This document shows positions 32,300-42,902 of a stretch of DNA of 64,000 nt, piece by piece. The stretch covers positions 419,960 through 483,959 of the forward strand of contig WELB01000062.1 in assembly GCA_009602725.1 (NCBI GenBank). The letters run 5' to 3'. Positions within the stretch are counted from its first letter, which is position 1; the number at the start of each line of letters is the position of its first letter. The notes beneath the pieces are model-generated. The model had not been told where the DNA came from, did not search any database, and worked only from the letters and a program-made list of their open reading frames with translations. The DNA comes from Spirogloea muscicola. Lineage: Eukaryota; Streptophyta; Zygnematophyceae; Spirogloeales; Spirogloeaceae. The position numbers and the translations under genes were made by a program.

Positions 32300-32651
32300 T
32301 TAAGATGCCCGACGGCTGCTGCCTCTACCAAGCCTAGGAGAATTACCACCCTTGACCAGGTATTCCCTGAGAGCATCTGGACAATTTGCCAAATTGGCCG
32401 CCGGCTCCCACGTGTTGTGCTCAGGCCCATACCCGAGCCACTTCACCAGATACTCGCGGGTCTTACGCCCTCGAGGCTTGTCCCTGTGAGACAAGATCCC
32501 TTCCACCTCAAACTCAAGATAATCCTCGATGACTAGTGGAGGTGGGGGCGGTTGGACACGACCATCCGAAAGGAAGGCCCTCAGCTGAGACACATGGAAG
32601 ACGTTATGGACCTTCCAATGCACCGGTGTCTTCAACTCGTAGGACACTTTG
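32300..32651 (-). pseudogene. E9 chromodomain segment (separated by E10)
   Basis: The C-terminal end of E9 pol: VSYELKTPVHWKVHNVFHVSQL, SDGRVQPPPPPLVIED, then a chromodomain with REYLVKWLGYGPEHNTWEPAANL (about 32470-32390). Chromodomains on Ty3/gypsy integrases bind histone marks and steer insertion into heterochromatin. An open frame passes from this segment into the inner LTR upstream, an artefact of the insertion. Confidence 0.88.
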
Positions 32652-33435
32652 TGTAACGTCCCCGCCGTTACGGGACGCTTAACTTCGAGTGAAGCGCCGC
32701 GCGAGGTGTCGCGCGGTGTGACGCGCCTGCTGACGATGTGACGTGCAGGCGCGCCGCCTCCAGCCGAGGCCGCGAACCTGGTCTTCCAGAGCGGAGCTTC
32801 CCGGCATGTTCCTGATTTCGCCGTCGTGCCCGCAATGACGTGTATGGGACACGTGTCGCGCGCCTGTGACGCCGCGCGACACCGCTGACTCACTGGCGGC
32901 GCCGCAAGCCGGCGCCGCAAGGCGCCGCCGCGAGGCGGCGCCGCAGGGCGGCCGCCGCCTCCAGAAGGGAGCCGCGTGGTCTGCCCTCGCACTAGACTTC
33001 CCCGTATTGGGCCCGCCCTCCGTAGGTGGGCCCTAAGACGAACCTCCCAGAGACCCCTGGGGAGGGTGGCACATGAAGCACTATAAGTAGGGCTGAGAGC
33101 AGACTCAGGGGAACTCGGTCAATCTCAGTGAAGCCCGCGAGAGAGAGGCGCAGCCCTGCTGCCGCCTGCTGCTGCAGCCCGTCACCGCATCCTGTCGTCG
33201 CGGACTTTCGACGGCTCTCTGTGAGTAAGACTGTGACTGCTCCTTTGGGGACAGTCGCTGGCCCGTACCTGTGAGGTGAGTCGCTGCCTGTCGGCAGCGC
33301 CTCAGGGCGAGACTTCCGCTGCGTATCACACGTGGTGCTTCACTGTGCTGGGGGTTTGTCTCTAAACCCCAGTGACCGAAACCAAAAAGGACGTACTGAC
33401 CCCTGACTTTGCTGTTAAGGGTCAGGTCCGTTACA
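32652..33435 (+). repeat. LTR-B, 5' LTR of E10
   Basis: 784 bases, TGTAACGTCCCC to GTCCGTTACA. It has GC-rich inverted repeats (GGCGGCGCCGC-type, 32895-32950) and a TATA box, and ends with a GTACTGACCCCTGAC-containing segment just before the primer site. Confidence 0.93.
33082..33089 (+). promoter_or_regulatory. TATA box of E10 5' LTR
   Basis: TATAAGTA inside the LTR, conserved at 39471-39478 (3' LTR) and 27480-27487 (solo LTR) and reversed in the copies at 6012-6745. It is the likely core promoter defining the U3/R boundary some 25-35 bases downstream. Confidence 0.6.
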
Positions 33436-33436
33436 T

Positions 33437-33448
33437 TGGTATCAGAGG
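33437..33448 (+). other. E10 primer binding site (initiator tRNA-Met)
   Basis: TGGTATCAGAGG starts one base after the LTR and complements the 3' end of initiator tRNA-Met, the standard primer for many plant and algal LTR elements. Confidence 0.85.
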
Positions 33449-33988
33449 AGTCCTTGCATTTGATTGGCCTCGTAATCTTTTACGGTTGACAGTGCAAAGT
33501 TTCTTCTGATGTGCTGGCACTGATTTGTCCTTTGAGACGACTTCGTGCCAGAGTGTGTCCGTGGATCTGCATCGCCGGGTCGACTGGGGCTGTCCATCCT
33601 ATCGCCCGCTGCAGCCACGTGTCCGGGGTCGGCTAGGCGGCAGATCCTCCACCACCCCGGCGGCAAGCCGTATTGCCAGGTCAGTACTTTGCCTGCGTAA
33701 CCTTCTGCGGTCGGCGGATTGCCTGCCATATGGCAAGGAGTTGAAACCGACCGTCGCTGGGCGGCAAAGTCTGACTATCTGCCAGAGGCTGGTCCGTACT
33801 CCAGTCCTGGTCCCTCCCTCAGTTGCTCGTACAGCTTGCGAGTTGGAGGAATGGTTGGTGCGCTGCCATGATTGCTTTGCTTTTTCGGGGCACCGGCATA
33901 GCTCAGTACCATTGTGGTAGTATTGTCCTGGCCGTTGTGTCTTACGCCAACCACTGACTTGATCACTCAGTGTGTGTGGTGTAAAGGC

Positions 33989-36322
33989 ATGGAGTCGGCT
34001 AGCTCAAGTGCACCACCAAGCCCTCCACCGCCAGCTGTACCTCCTCCTGAAGTAGAGGACGTTGTCAACGACCTAGCGCAGCTCCGTGCACCTGGCCCGG
34101 ATGGGCTGACTTCTGAAGAGGTGCGGCGCTTTGGGCGCCTGAAGGAGCAGTTGGAGACTGCCGTTCCCGGTGGGGAATCGCTGGCAAATCCCGTGTGGGG
34201 GATGCTGTGTGCCGAGGTGCGGATCCTCATTGCCCGTGTGTGTGCGGGCGAGCAACGCATCCAACGCCTGAAGGCGAAAGTAAGCCACAGCGCTCGGCTG
34301 GGCCGTGCCCAGCCATGCCAACCTGCCAAGTTCAGTGGGCAGGGCAGTCTCGCAGCATGGTTGCGCGAAATGCTGGCGTGGTTCGTCCTCTGTGAGGCGC
34401 CATCGGCATCGCGAGTTGGCATTGCTGCCACGTATTTGACCGGAGACCCTGCCGCGTGGTGGGAGTCTGTGAACTTATCCTCAACCCCCAGTGTATTCAA
34501 TACGTGGAATTTGTTCACAAGGTCGTTGACTTCAATGTACGGCAAAGTCCATGCGGAGCTAAAGGCTCGCAATGCACTCCATGCAATCCGCATGCGAGGT
34601 GATGACTTCGAAGAGTATGTCCGGGAGTTCCACATGCTGCTGGTGAAGTGTGGGTCCATGGATGCCAAGGACCACGTACAGCGCTTCAAGGCGGGTTTGC
34701 CACAACACATTGCGGTGATGTCGCAAGTGGACAAGACCACCTCGCAGCCGGTGACGACGTTGGACAAGCTCATTGAGCAAGCCCGTCAATCACACTCGAT
34801 GTACCCGACGCGCAAGCGCTTCCTCCAGGAGGAAGATGGGGACAAGTCGGGGCTGTCACCCGCGAAGCACTTCAAGCCCAAGTCCTGGTTCAAGCCGAGT
34901 AGTAAGTCTGGGCCACCATCGCGGTCGGCGCCAGCCAAGGCTGTAGTGAAGTTCGTCCCAGAAGAGGACAGGGCTTATTACCGGTGTGGCCAGAAGGGCC
35001 ACCGGATTCGGGACTGTCTGCAACCGTCGACATCCCAACCTACCAAGCCTGCTTCGACGCGCCCGGAGGGCTTGTACAAGGGAAAAGGGAAAAGTGAGTT
35101 CCCCTCCCTATCACCGTTGTGGGTGTTTCATCGGCATGATGTGGAAATGCTCTTTGAGCGCTTAGGACGAGTGTGTCCGCCGTCTGTTATGGCAGTAGTA
35201 CGCTCTGTGCATGTACTTAAGCAAGCGCTGGTGAACGAAGGTCCCCTCGTTGTATGGGTCCCTTCCAATCAGTTGCAGAAAGCTGCGAGCATGTATTTGA
35301 GCCGGATCAGTTTCCATGGTTCTAAAGAACCGGTGTTCTTCATTGTGCCATACAGTCGAGGAGTAATCCCTCAACCTCCGTCGGGGCTGGTGTTGTTGTG
35401 TCGCCACATGGCGAAGCGCCCTCAAGTGAAATCGGAGGTTGAAACTGTTGTACGCCCCTCAAGGAAACTGTTCGTGCATGTAGCTCGGAGTTTCATTCTT
35501 ACTACCGTAAGTGCCTCGGCAGTCGCTGCCGCAGCGCCAACTATGGTGTTTTCGGGACTGGTGGCCGGTCATGCAGTCCAGATCCTCATAGATACGGGAG
35601 CTACTGTCTCCTGCATCAGTAAGAATGTTGTGAGCGACAAAGGTTTTGTGGTAAAGCCCATTAATGTCTCTCGAGCTACATTGGCTAATGGACAAACTGC
35701 CGAGGTCATGGGCTATTGTCGTGTCCCCATACACATTCAAACTTATAAGACGGTTGTGTCTTGCCTAGTCATTGAGTTGGCACCGGGCTTTGATGTGATT
35801 TTGGGCGATGATTGGCTTTGTTCCACTGCGGCCCTACTTGACTTTGATGCGCGGACTTGCTCCGGTCAACGCGGTGCTCGTCATTTTGTGTTGCACAAAG
35901 ACGTTCCCCGCGCGCCACCATCCGTAAATGCTTCCTCTATCCAGCTGTCGGCTGTGCAGTTCAAGAAGCTCCTTCATGCAGAACCGGCTTCGCCCGTGTA
36001 TCTGTTGGTGGTAATGAGTGCTGAGTCCCCCCCTGACTCAGGAGTAGTGAGTGATGTGGCCTCACATGGGCCGGCTCTTGACAAGTTGTTGGCAGAATTC
36101 TCGGATGTGTTGCCTGAAGTTCTCCCAGACGGTCTGCCTCCTCACCGAGGCGTGACTCATACGATTCCTCTGGAGCCCGGCGCTGCACCGCCATACCGTC
36201 CTATGTATCGACTGAGTCCTCTCGAATTTCGCGAGAATGCAATCTCAAGTGGAGGATTTGCTAAAGAAAGGCCATATCGAGCCTTCCCAGTCGCCGTACG
36301 GTGCACCGATCCTCTTCGTTAA
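33989..36322 (+). CDS. E10 Gag-protease-pre-RT polyprotein (frameshifted near 36234)
   Basis: From the Met at 33989 ([10 protein letters not shown]) one frame spans gag and protease. Order: Pro-rich N-terminus, coiled-coil-like segment (residues about 45-120), capsid core ([25 protein letters not shown], about 130-190; [14 protein letters not shown] about 215), basic tail, CCHC knuckle ([13 protein letters not shown], about 330), linker ([13 protein letters not shown]), aspartic protease with intact catalytic DTGATVS (about 535) and VILGDDWL (about 610), then the pre-RT stretch ([13 protein letters not shown]). An extra A at about 36234-36236 throws the frame out at the first RT motif, so the last residues are not genuine. 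Family A has no pentapeptide array counterpart here. Confidence 0.88.
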   Translation: MESASSSAPPSPPPPAVPPPEVEDVVNDLAQLRAPGPDGLTSEEVRRFGRLKEQLETAVPGGESLANPVWGMLCAEVRILIARVCAGEQRIQRLKAKVSHSARLGRAQPCQPAKFSGQGSLAAWLREMLAWFVLCEAPSASRVGIAATYLTGDPAAWWESVNLSSTPSVFNTWNLFTRSLTSMYGKVHAELKARNALHAIRMRGDDFEEYVREFHMLLVKCGSMDAKDHVQRFKAGLPQHIAVMSQVDKTTSQPVTTLDKLIEQARQSHSMYPTRKRFLQEEDGDKSGLSPAKHFKPKSWFKPSSKSGPPSRSAPAKAVVKFVPEEDRAYYRCGQKGHRIRDCLQPSTSQPTKPASTRPEGLYKGKGKSEFPSLSPLWVFHRHDVEMLFERLGRVCPPSVMAVVRSVHVLKQALVNEGPLVVWVPSNQLQKAASMYLSRISFHGSKEPVFFIVPYSRGVIPQPPSGLVLLCRHMAKRPQVKSEVETVVRPSRKLFVHVARSFILTTVSASAVAAAAPTMVFSGLVAGHAVQILIDTGATVSCISKNVVSDKGFVVKPINVSRATLANGQTAEVMGYCRVPIHIQTYKTVVSCLVIELAPGFDVILGDDWLCSTAALLDFDARTCSGQRGARHFVLHKDVPRAPPSVNASSIQLSAVQFKKLLHAEPASPVYLLVVMSAESPPDSGVVSDVASHGPALDKLLAEFSDVLPEVLPDGLPPHRGVTHTIPLEPGAAPPYRPMYRLSPLEFRENAISSGGFAKERPYRAFPVAVRCTDPLR

Positions 36323-37385
36323 GAAGAAAGATGGTAGTCTTCGGATGTGCATCGACTATCGAGCCCTGAACAAGCTCACAGTCAAGAACCGGTACCCGTT
36401 GCCGCGCATTGATGATCTGTTCGATCGTCTCGCGGGAGCTAATGTGTTCAGCTCCCTCGATTTGCAAAGTGGCTATCACCAAATTCGTATTACACCTGAG
36501 GATGTACCGAAATCGGCATTCCGTACGCCACTCGGTCACTTCCAGTTCAAGGTGCTCAGCTTTGGCTTGACCAATGCACCTGCCACATTTCAGGCTGTAA
36601 TGACGAAGGTCTTTGGCCCCCTACTGTACGATTTCGTACTGGTTTACTTGGATGACATACTGGTGTTTAGTGAAACGCCTGAAAATCACGTGCGACACCT
36701 GCGGCAAGTGCTGCAGTTGCTCCGTGAGAGTAAGTTGTATGCCAAGAAATCCAAGTGTGTCTTTAACCAGCCCGAGCTGACATACTTAGGGCATGTGGTG
36801 GGCAAAGACGGGGTTCGCGTCGACCCCAAAAAGACCGCAGTAGTAACGGACTGGCCGGTGCCACGGAATGTGCCACAGTTGCGATCCTTCTTGGGAATTA
36901 CTTCGCGAATTACTTCCGAAAGTTCCTGCAAGGATACGGAAGTATGGCATCTCCTCTTACGAAGCTCACTCGTAAGGACGTGTCCTGGGGGTGGACGTCC
37001 GAGTGCCAGAAGGCATTCGAGGATATACAGGTCCTGGTTAATCCACCTGTTTTGGCCTTGCCTCGAGAAGGCGTGCCATTTGAAGTAGTATGTGACGCCT
37101 CATTGATCGGTATTGGTGCCGTTCTCTTGCAGGAGGGTCACCCCGTAGCCTTTGAAAGTCGCCTGCTTCGTTCGGCAGAGCGTAACTACACTACGGGGGA
37201 GCAAGAGCTCCTTGCTGTTGTGCACGCCTTACGTGTGTGGCGCTGCTATCTCGAGGGTGTTGAATTTACGGTCGTAACGGATCACTGCCCGTTGACCTAC
37301 TTTCGCACACAACAGCATCTGAGCAGGCGTCGAACAAGGTGGGCAGAGTTGTTGGCCATATTCCGTTTCCAGGGGTGTGCCGCCC
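36237..37385 (+). pseudogene. E10 reverse transcriptase and RNase H (two frames)
   Basis: Reverse transcriptase 36237 to about 36900: [29 protein letters not shown] (motif A Asp), [12 protein letters not shown] (motif B), and the catalytic [10 protein letters not shown] (about 36648-36677). A frameshift at about 36893-36930 follows RSFLG. RNase H continues at 36944-37385: [46 protein letters not shown], with catalytic acidic residues present. Another shift near 37370-37390 separates it from the integrase. Confidence 0.88.
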
Positions 37386-37399
37386 TGGAAGAATGAATG

Positions 37400-38976
37400 T
37401 GCGGACCCGGTGAGCCGCAACATTGTAGGGGCTGATGTGGCGGCTGTCCTGCACGCATCAGGGGCTCAGACCGCAGACGTGCGGCCTACTCGTGGAGCTG
37501 CTCGGCAGTCCACGCCAACCTCTTTGAGCTGTATGTGCGTATTCGTGATGGGTATAGCACCGACCCATGGTTTGCAGATGCAAACAACACACGCACACTA
37601 GTGTCTGACCAAGCTTTTTGGTGGCAAGGGGACGCCATTGTAGTTCCTGACTGCAATGCCCTACGCAGTACTATCATGCAGGAGATGCATGAGCCACCCT
37701 ATAGTGGTCATTTGGGTATGGGGAAGACAAAGAAAGCTAATCAGCTTCTCTTTTGGTGGCCCGGCTTGAAAGCCCAAGTAGTACAGTCTTTTGTGAAGAC
37801 TTGCGCCACCTGCCAGCGTAGTAAGGCACGCTCTCAGAAGCCTGCCGGATTGCTACAACCTTTGGAGATTCCTCCGCGGAACTGGTCTGACGTCAGTGTG
37901 GATTTCATCACACAGCTCCCCAAGACGCGAAACGGCTATGATGCCATTGTCGTGTTTGTGGATCGTCTAAGTAAAATGGTGCATTCTGCGCCTACGACCA
38001 CTACAGTGTCCGCTCCGGAATTTGCTAGTATCTTCGTGGACCGTGTATGGAAACTGCACGGAGTGCCCGAGCGAATCTTGTCCGATCGCGACCCTCGCTT
38101 CACGGGTTACTTCTGGCGTGAAGTGTGCAGGCTTATTGGCACTAAGCAATCCTTATCCACGGCATTCCACCACCAAACCGATGGTCAGACCGAAAGGATG
38201 AATCGGGTTTTGGAGGACATGTTATGGCACTTTGTAAACCCCAGCCAGACTGACTGGGATGAGTATCTTGCTCCAGCGGAATATGCTGTGAACAATGCCT
38301 TTCATGAGTCCACCAAGAACACCCCATTCTTCCTTAACTACGGTCAGCATCCCCGAGCACCTTTACAGGTGGGGAGGCTGGAACGTGTACCGGCCGCAGC
38401 AACCTTTACCGGTCACCTCCTGGAAGCTCAGCGGAGGGCTAGGCAATGCTTGAGATTGCCCAGCAACGGCAAAAGGCGTATGCTTATCGACATCGTCGAT
38501 ATACATCCTTCGACGTGGGTGCTCAAGTGCTCTTGAGCACAAAGCACCTCTCCATGCGGGCAGTTGGTACGCCTAAATTGCTGCCAAAGTGGGCTGGACC
38601 CTTTCGTGTAGTGCGCCGTATCGGTCCGGTCGCATATGAGCTGGTTACACCGGTACACTGGAAAATCCACAAGGTATTCCACGTGTCCCAGCTTGAGCCA
38701 TTCCATTCGGATGGTCGTGTCCAACCGCCCCCACCTCCCCTCGTCGTTGCGAACGAGGAAGAGTTTCAGATGGAGGAGATCTTGTCTCACCGCGACAAAC
38801 TCCGTGGGCGACGTAAGTCCCGAGAGTACCTTGTCAAGTGTCTAGGTTATGGACCTGAGCACGATACCTGGGAACCGGCGGCCAATCTTGCCCATCGTCG
38901 CGCCGTTCTCCGTAAGTATCTTGCAAAAGGGCATTCCCCTTTGCGTCGTAGTTCTCCACGCCCTCGCCGAAGTTAA
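37400..38976 (+). pseudogene. E10 integrase with GPY/F region and chromodomain (two frames)
   Basis: Linker (NVADPVSRNI), zinc-binding HHCC segment (HEPPYSGHLGMGK ... TCATCQRSK, 37690-37830), DDE core: DFITQLPK (Asp, about 37902), SDRDPRFTGY (Asp, about 38085), TDGQTERMNRVLEDM (Glu, about 38195). A frameshift at about 38440 moves to the frame 38446-38976: AYAYRHRRYTSFDVGAQ, KLLPKWAGPFRVV, VFHVSQL, and a C-terminal chromodomain (REYLVKCLGYGPEHDTWEPAANL, about 38820-38890) with the aromatic cage positions conserved. It ends in a basic tail and stop at 38976. Confidence 0.9.
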
Positions 38977-39027
38977 CCTCTTCGAGTTCGTGGCCCCCCT
39001 CTCCTTGTTCCCGAGGACGTGAACATT

Positions 39028-39041
39028 TAAGTGGGGAGGAA
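39028..39041 (+). other. E10 polypurine tract
   Basis: TAAGTGGGGAGGAA directly before the 3' LTR, the expected primer for plus-strand synthesis. Equivalent tracts precede the 3' LTRs of E3, E4, E5, E8 and E9. Confidence 0.75.
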
Positions 39042-39821
39042 TGTAACGTCCCCGTCGTTACGGGACGCTTAACTTCGAGTTAAGCGCCGCGCGAGGTGTC
39101 GCGCGGTGTGACGCGCCTGCTGACGATGTGACGTGCAGGCCCGCCGCCTCCAGCCGAGGCGGCGAACCTGGTCTTCCAGAGCGGAGCTTCCCGGCATATT
39201 CCTGATTCTGCCGTCGTTCCCGCAATGACGTGTATGGGACACGTGTCGCGCGCCTGTGACGCCGTGCGACACCGCTGACTCACTGGCGGCGCCGCAAGCC
39301 GGCGCCGCAAGGCGCCGCCGCGAGGCGGCGCCGCAGGCCGGCCGCCGCCTCCAGAAGGGAGCCGCGTGGTCTGCCCTCGCACTAGATTCCCCGTACCGGG
39401 CCCGCCTTCCGTAGGTGGGCCCTAAGACGAACCTCCCAGAGACCCCTGGGGAGGGTGACACATGAAGCACTATAAGTAGGGCTGAGAGCAGACTCAGGGG
39501 AACTCGGTCAATCTCAGTGAAGCCCGCGAGAGAGAGGCGCAGCCCTGCTGCCGCCTGCTGCTGCAGCCCGTCGCCGCATCCTGTCGTCGCGGACTTCCGA
39601 CGGCTCTCTGTGAGTAAGACTGTGACTGCTCCTTTGGGGACAGTCGCTGCCCCGTACCTGTGAGGTGAGTCGCTGCCTGTCGGCAGCGCCTCAGGGCGAG
39701 AGTTCCGCTGCGTATCACACGTGGTGCTTCGTGCTGGGGGTTTGTCTCTGAACCCCAGTGACCGGAACCAAAAAGGACGTACTGACCCCTGACTGTGCTG
39801 TCAAGGGTCAGGTCCGTTACA
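39042..39821 (+). repeat. LTR-B, 3' LTR of E10
   Basis: 780 bases, TGTAACGTCCCC to GTCCGTTACA, with a 4-base deletion relative to the 5' LTR near 39730 and scattered substitutions. The TATAAGTA box is at 39471-39478. Confidence 0.93.
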
Positions 39822-39826
39822 CCTTG

Positions 39827-40560
39827 CCCACAAGGCGTACTACCGCAAATGGTGCAACCCACTTGGGCAGCAACTTGCGCGTACCCACAGCCCGCAAGGA
39901 TAAGTGCTTCGTGCTCAGCAGCACTTGCGCACCAACATCGAAGGACACGTCCTTCCGATGTTTGTCAGCATAAGCCTTCTGACGACTCTGGGCAATTTCC
40001 AAGAAATGCCGAGCTCGTCTCTGAGCCTCCAAGAGGGTCCCAGGGCATTAAAGGCTACTGCGGCGGGAACCCGTTCCGGCTTCCCCACCTGAAGTGGAGC
40101 TCGGGGATGCTGACCATAGTTGAGGAAGAATGGAGTCTCTTTGGTGGACGCATGATAGGCATTGTTCACAGCATATTCAGCTGGAGCCAAACAGTCATCC
40201 CAGTCAGTCTGGGTAGTATTGACGAAGTGCCTCAACATGTCCTCAAGAACTCGATTCATTCGCTCAGTTTGGCCATCCGTTTGTGGATGGAAGGCTGTGG
40301 ACATGGACTGCTTCGTGCCAATAAGCTTGCAGACTTCTTTCCAGAAGTGACCTGTAAAGCGAGGATCGCGGTCCGAGACCAGCCTCTCAGGTACTCCATG
40401 TAGCTTCCACACCTTATCCACAAAGATGCCAGCAAAATCCTTCGCCGATGCCCGCGTAGTAGTGGGAGCAAACTGCAGCATTTTACTCGGGCGATCCACA
40501 AAGACGACAATGGCATCATAGCCATTCCGCGTCTTAGGCAATTGTGATAAAAATCCACAC
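39827..40560 (-). pseudogene. E9 integrase core
   Basis: Minus-strand continuation of E9 upstream of the E10 insertion. DDE integrase core with VSDRDPRFTGH and TDGQTERMNRVLEDM, then the LLEAQRRARHFLEIAQSRQKAYADKHRK helix and QVLLSTKHLSLRAVGTRKLLPKWVAPFAVVRL. An apparent frameshift at about 40545-40560 (one base missing in the DFITQLPK motif) separates it from the longer frame 40561-42588, and another lies near 40050. Confidence 0.87.
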
Positions 40561-42588
40561 TTACATCAGACCAATTCCGCTCCGGAATCTGCAAGGGCTG
40601 AGTAATCCGGCAGGCTTGCCAGAGATTGCCTTACTACGCTGGCATGTGGCACAACTTGCCACAAAAGCGCGCACCTGGGCTGAAAAACTTTTCCACCAAA
40701 AGAGGCGTCGCACGGCCTGTTTGGTTTGGCTCACTCCCAAATGACCACTGTAAGGCGTATCATGCAGCTCCTGCATTATTTCTGTGCGCAAGGCATTGCA
40801 GTTCGGGACCACAATAGCGTCGCCTTGCCACCAGAAGCCTTTGTCATCAGTGAGGGTGCTTACGTTGGCGGCGTCAGCAAAACATGGGTCTGTGCCATAC
40901 CCTTTACGGATTCGCATGTAGAGCTCAGAGAGATCAGCCGTGGTGTGCCGTTCTTGAGTCGGACGCAGTCCTGCAGCCCGCACTCCAGAAGCATTCAAGG
41001 AAGCCAACACATCAGCGCCGCGAATGTTGCGACTCACAGGGTCCGCAACATTAAGACGTCCAGGGCGATAAACCCACTGGAAAGCGAATTGTGCCATGCA
41101 CTCAGCCCATCGAGCTTGACGTCTAGTCAAATGCTGCTGCGTTTGGAAATATGTCAACGGGCAATGATCCGTGACAACCGTAAATGCCACACCTTCCAGG
41201 TAGCAACGCCAGACGCATAAGGCGTGCACCACAGCCAGCAATTCCTGCTCGCCCGTAGTGTAATTTCGCTCTGCAGGGATCAGCAGGCGACTCTCAAATG
41301 CTAACGGGTGACCCTCTTGCAAGAGCACGGCACCAATGCCGGTCAAAGAGGCATCGCAGACGAGTTCATATGGCACGCCTTCACGAGGAAAGGCCAGCAC
41401 AGGCGGGGATGTCAACGCCTGCTGTATTCCCTCAAATGCCTTCTGGCATTCGGACGACCAATCCCAAGGGACGTCCTTATGAGTGAGCTTCGTAAGAGGA
41501 AGTGCCAAGTTCCCATAGCCTTGTAGGAATTTTCGGAAATGGTTTGCGAATCCCAAAAAGGAGCGCAATTGAGGCACATTTTGTGGCACAGGCCAATCCC
41601 GTACGACCGAAGTCTTTTTGGGGTCGACACGTATGCCGTCTTTGCCCACGACATGCTCGAGGTATGTCAGCTCTGGCTGGTTAAATGCGCACTTGGACCG
41701 CTTGGCATACAATTGATTTTCACGCAGCAACTGCGGCACTTGGCGCAGGTGCTTCACGTGATCCTCAGGCGTTTTGCTGAACACCAGTATGTCATCCAAG
41801 TAAACCAGCACAAAATGGTAGAGCAGGGGGCCAAAGACCCTCGAAATCACCGCCTGGAACGTAGCCGGTGCATTGGTCAAACCAAAGCTCAGCACCTTGA
41901 ACTGAAAATGTCCAAACGGCGTACGGAACGCCGACTTCGGAACATCCGCAGGCGTGATTCGAATTTGGTGATACCCACTTGCCAGGTCCAGGGAGCTGAA
42001 CACCGTAGCCCCTGCAAGCCAATCGAACAGAACATCTATCCGAGGCAATGGGTATCGGTTCTTGATAGTAAGCTTATTCAAAGCCCGATAATCAATGCAC
42101 ATCCGTAGAGTGCCATCCTTCTTTTTGACAAAGAGGATGGGTGCTCCATATGGCGACCGAGATGGCTCAATGTAGCCCTTCGCCAGCAGGTCCTCGACCT
42201 GGGATTGCATTTCTCGAAATTCGAGAGGGCTCAGCCGGTACATGGGACGGAAAGGCGGGTTAGCGCCTGGCTCCAGTGGAATTGTATGAGCCACACCTCG
42301 GTGAGGAGGTAGACCGTCCGGAAGAGAGTCGGGAAACACATCCGCAAATTCTTCCAGCAGCTTATCAAGAACCCCGCCATGTGAATCCGCAGCACTCACA
42401 CACAAGTCAGGCTTAGACTCGTCTTTCAACGCCACCATCACAAGAAATGCCATCTGGACAGTGTGCTTGTGAATCAATCGCTTCATCTGCATGGCGGACA
42501 GCAGAATGGAAGCCCCTGCCGCCAGCGGCGGTGCACGGAAAGCTGCTTGCAAAGGACAAAGCGCCGTGCGCCACGTTGTACCGTGCAA
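40561..42588 (-). CDS. E9 Pol: reverse transcriptase, RNase H and integrase N-terminus
   Basis: A long continuous frame (675 residues from a Met at 42588; the first residues are out of frame with the protease). Pre-RT ([21 protein letters not shown], about residue 80), RT with [29 protein letters not shown] (motif A), [12 protein letters not shown] and catalytic [10 protein letters not shown] (about residue 265), then RNase H with CDASLTGIGAVLLQEGHP and TDHCPLTYF, a linker (NVADPVSRNI) and the zinc-binding HHCC segment of integrase (HDTPYSGHLGVSQTK ... SCATCQRSK). This is the best-preserved RT of family A here and could supply RT activity to its deleted relatives. Confidence 0.92.
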   Translation of the reverse strand: MHGTTWRTALCPLQAAFRAPPLAAGASILLSAMQMKRLIHKHTVQMAFLVMVALKDESKPDLCVSAADSHGGVLDKLLEEFADVFPDSLPDGLPPHRGVAHTIPLEPGANPPFRPMYRLSPLEFREMQSQVEDLLAKGYIEPSRSPYGAPILFVKKKDGTLRMCIDYRALNKLTIKNRYPLPRIDVLFDWLAGATVFSSLDLASGYHQIRITPADVPKSAFRTPFGHFQFKVLSFGLTNAPATFQAVISRVFGPLLYHFVLVYLDDILVFSKTPEDHVKHLRQVPQLLRENQLYAKRSKCAFNQPELTYLEHVVGKDGIRVDPKKTSVVRDWPVPQNVPQLRSFLGFANHFRKFLQGYGNLALPLTKLTHKDVPWDWSSECQKAFEGIQQALTSPPVLAFPREGVPYELVCDASLTGIGAVLLQEGHPLAFESRLLIPAERNYTTGEQELLAVVHALCVWRCYLEGVAFTVVTDHCPLTYFQTQQHLTRRQARWAECMAQFAFQWVYRPGRLNVADPVSRNIRGADVLASLNASGVRAAGLRPTQERHTTADLSELYMRIRKGYGTDPCFADAANVSTLTDDKGFWWQGDAIVVPNCNALRTEIMQELHDTPYSGHLGVSQTKQAVRRLFWWKSFSAQVRAFVASCATCQRSKAISGKPAGLLSPCRFRSGIGLM

Positions 42589-42902
42589 GTCTGGCGTTCA
42601 AAATCAAGGCATGCTGATGTGGCGCAAAGCCAGTCATCTCCCAATATCACATAAAAGGCGACAGTCAACGCAATGGCATAACAAGGCACCTCGGCTTTGT
42701 ATTGCTGGATGCGAATGGGAACCTTGCACAGGCCTAACACATCGGTTGGGTGGCCATCGGCCAATGTCACTCTAGGCTGGCCATCTGCTTGCAAATGCAA
42801 GCCAGTGGAGCACACCAAATCCCTTTTGACGAAGGACACTGAGGCCCCTGAGTCTATGAGGATCCTTGCTGGTGCCGCAGCAACCAGCCCCTCAAAATGC
42901 AT
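42483..42902 (-). pseudogene. E9 aspartic protease
   Basis: Frame from the Met at 42902: ILIDSGASVSFVKRDLV with the catalytic DSG, then [18 protein letters not shown] and the conserved TCTVQRGARRFVL. A frameshift at about 42540 disconnects it from the RT frame. Confidence 0.85.

Larger units (their letters stand above)
32652..39821 (+). mobile_element. E10, innermost full-length Ty3/gypsy chromovirus
   Basis: A 7170-bp plus-strand element with both LTRs, primer site, gag-pol and polypurine tract, inserted into E9 pol with CTTTG (32647-32651) and CCTTG (39822-39826) as target duplication. The two LTRs differ by roughly two dozen substitutions and a 4-base deletion by eye, so it is relatively young. 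It is the only element here with a complete domain set, though at least four frameshifts make it inactive as it stands. Confidence 0.94.
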
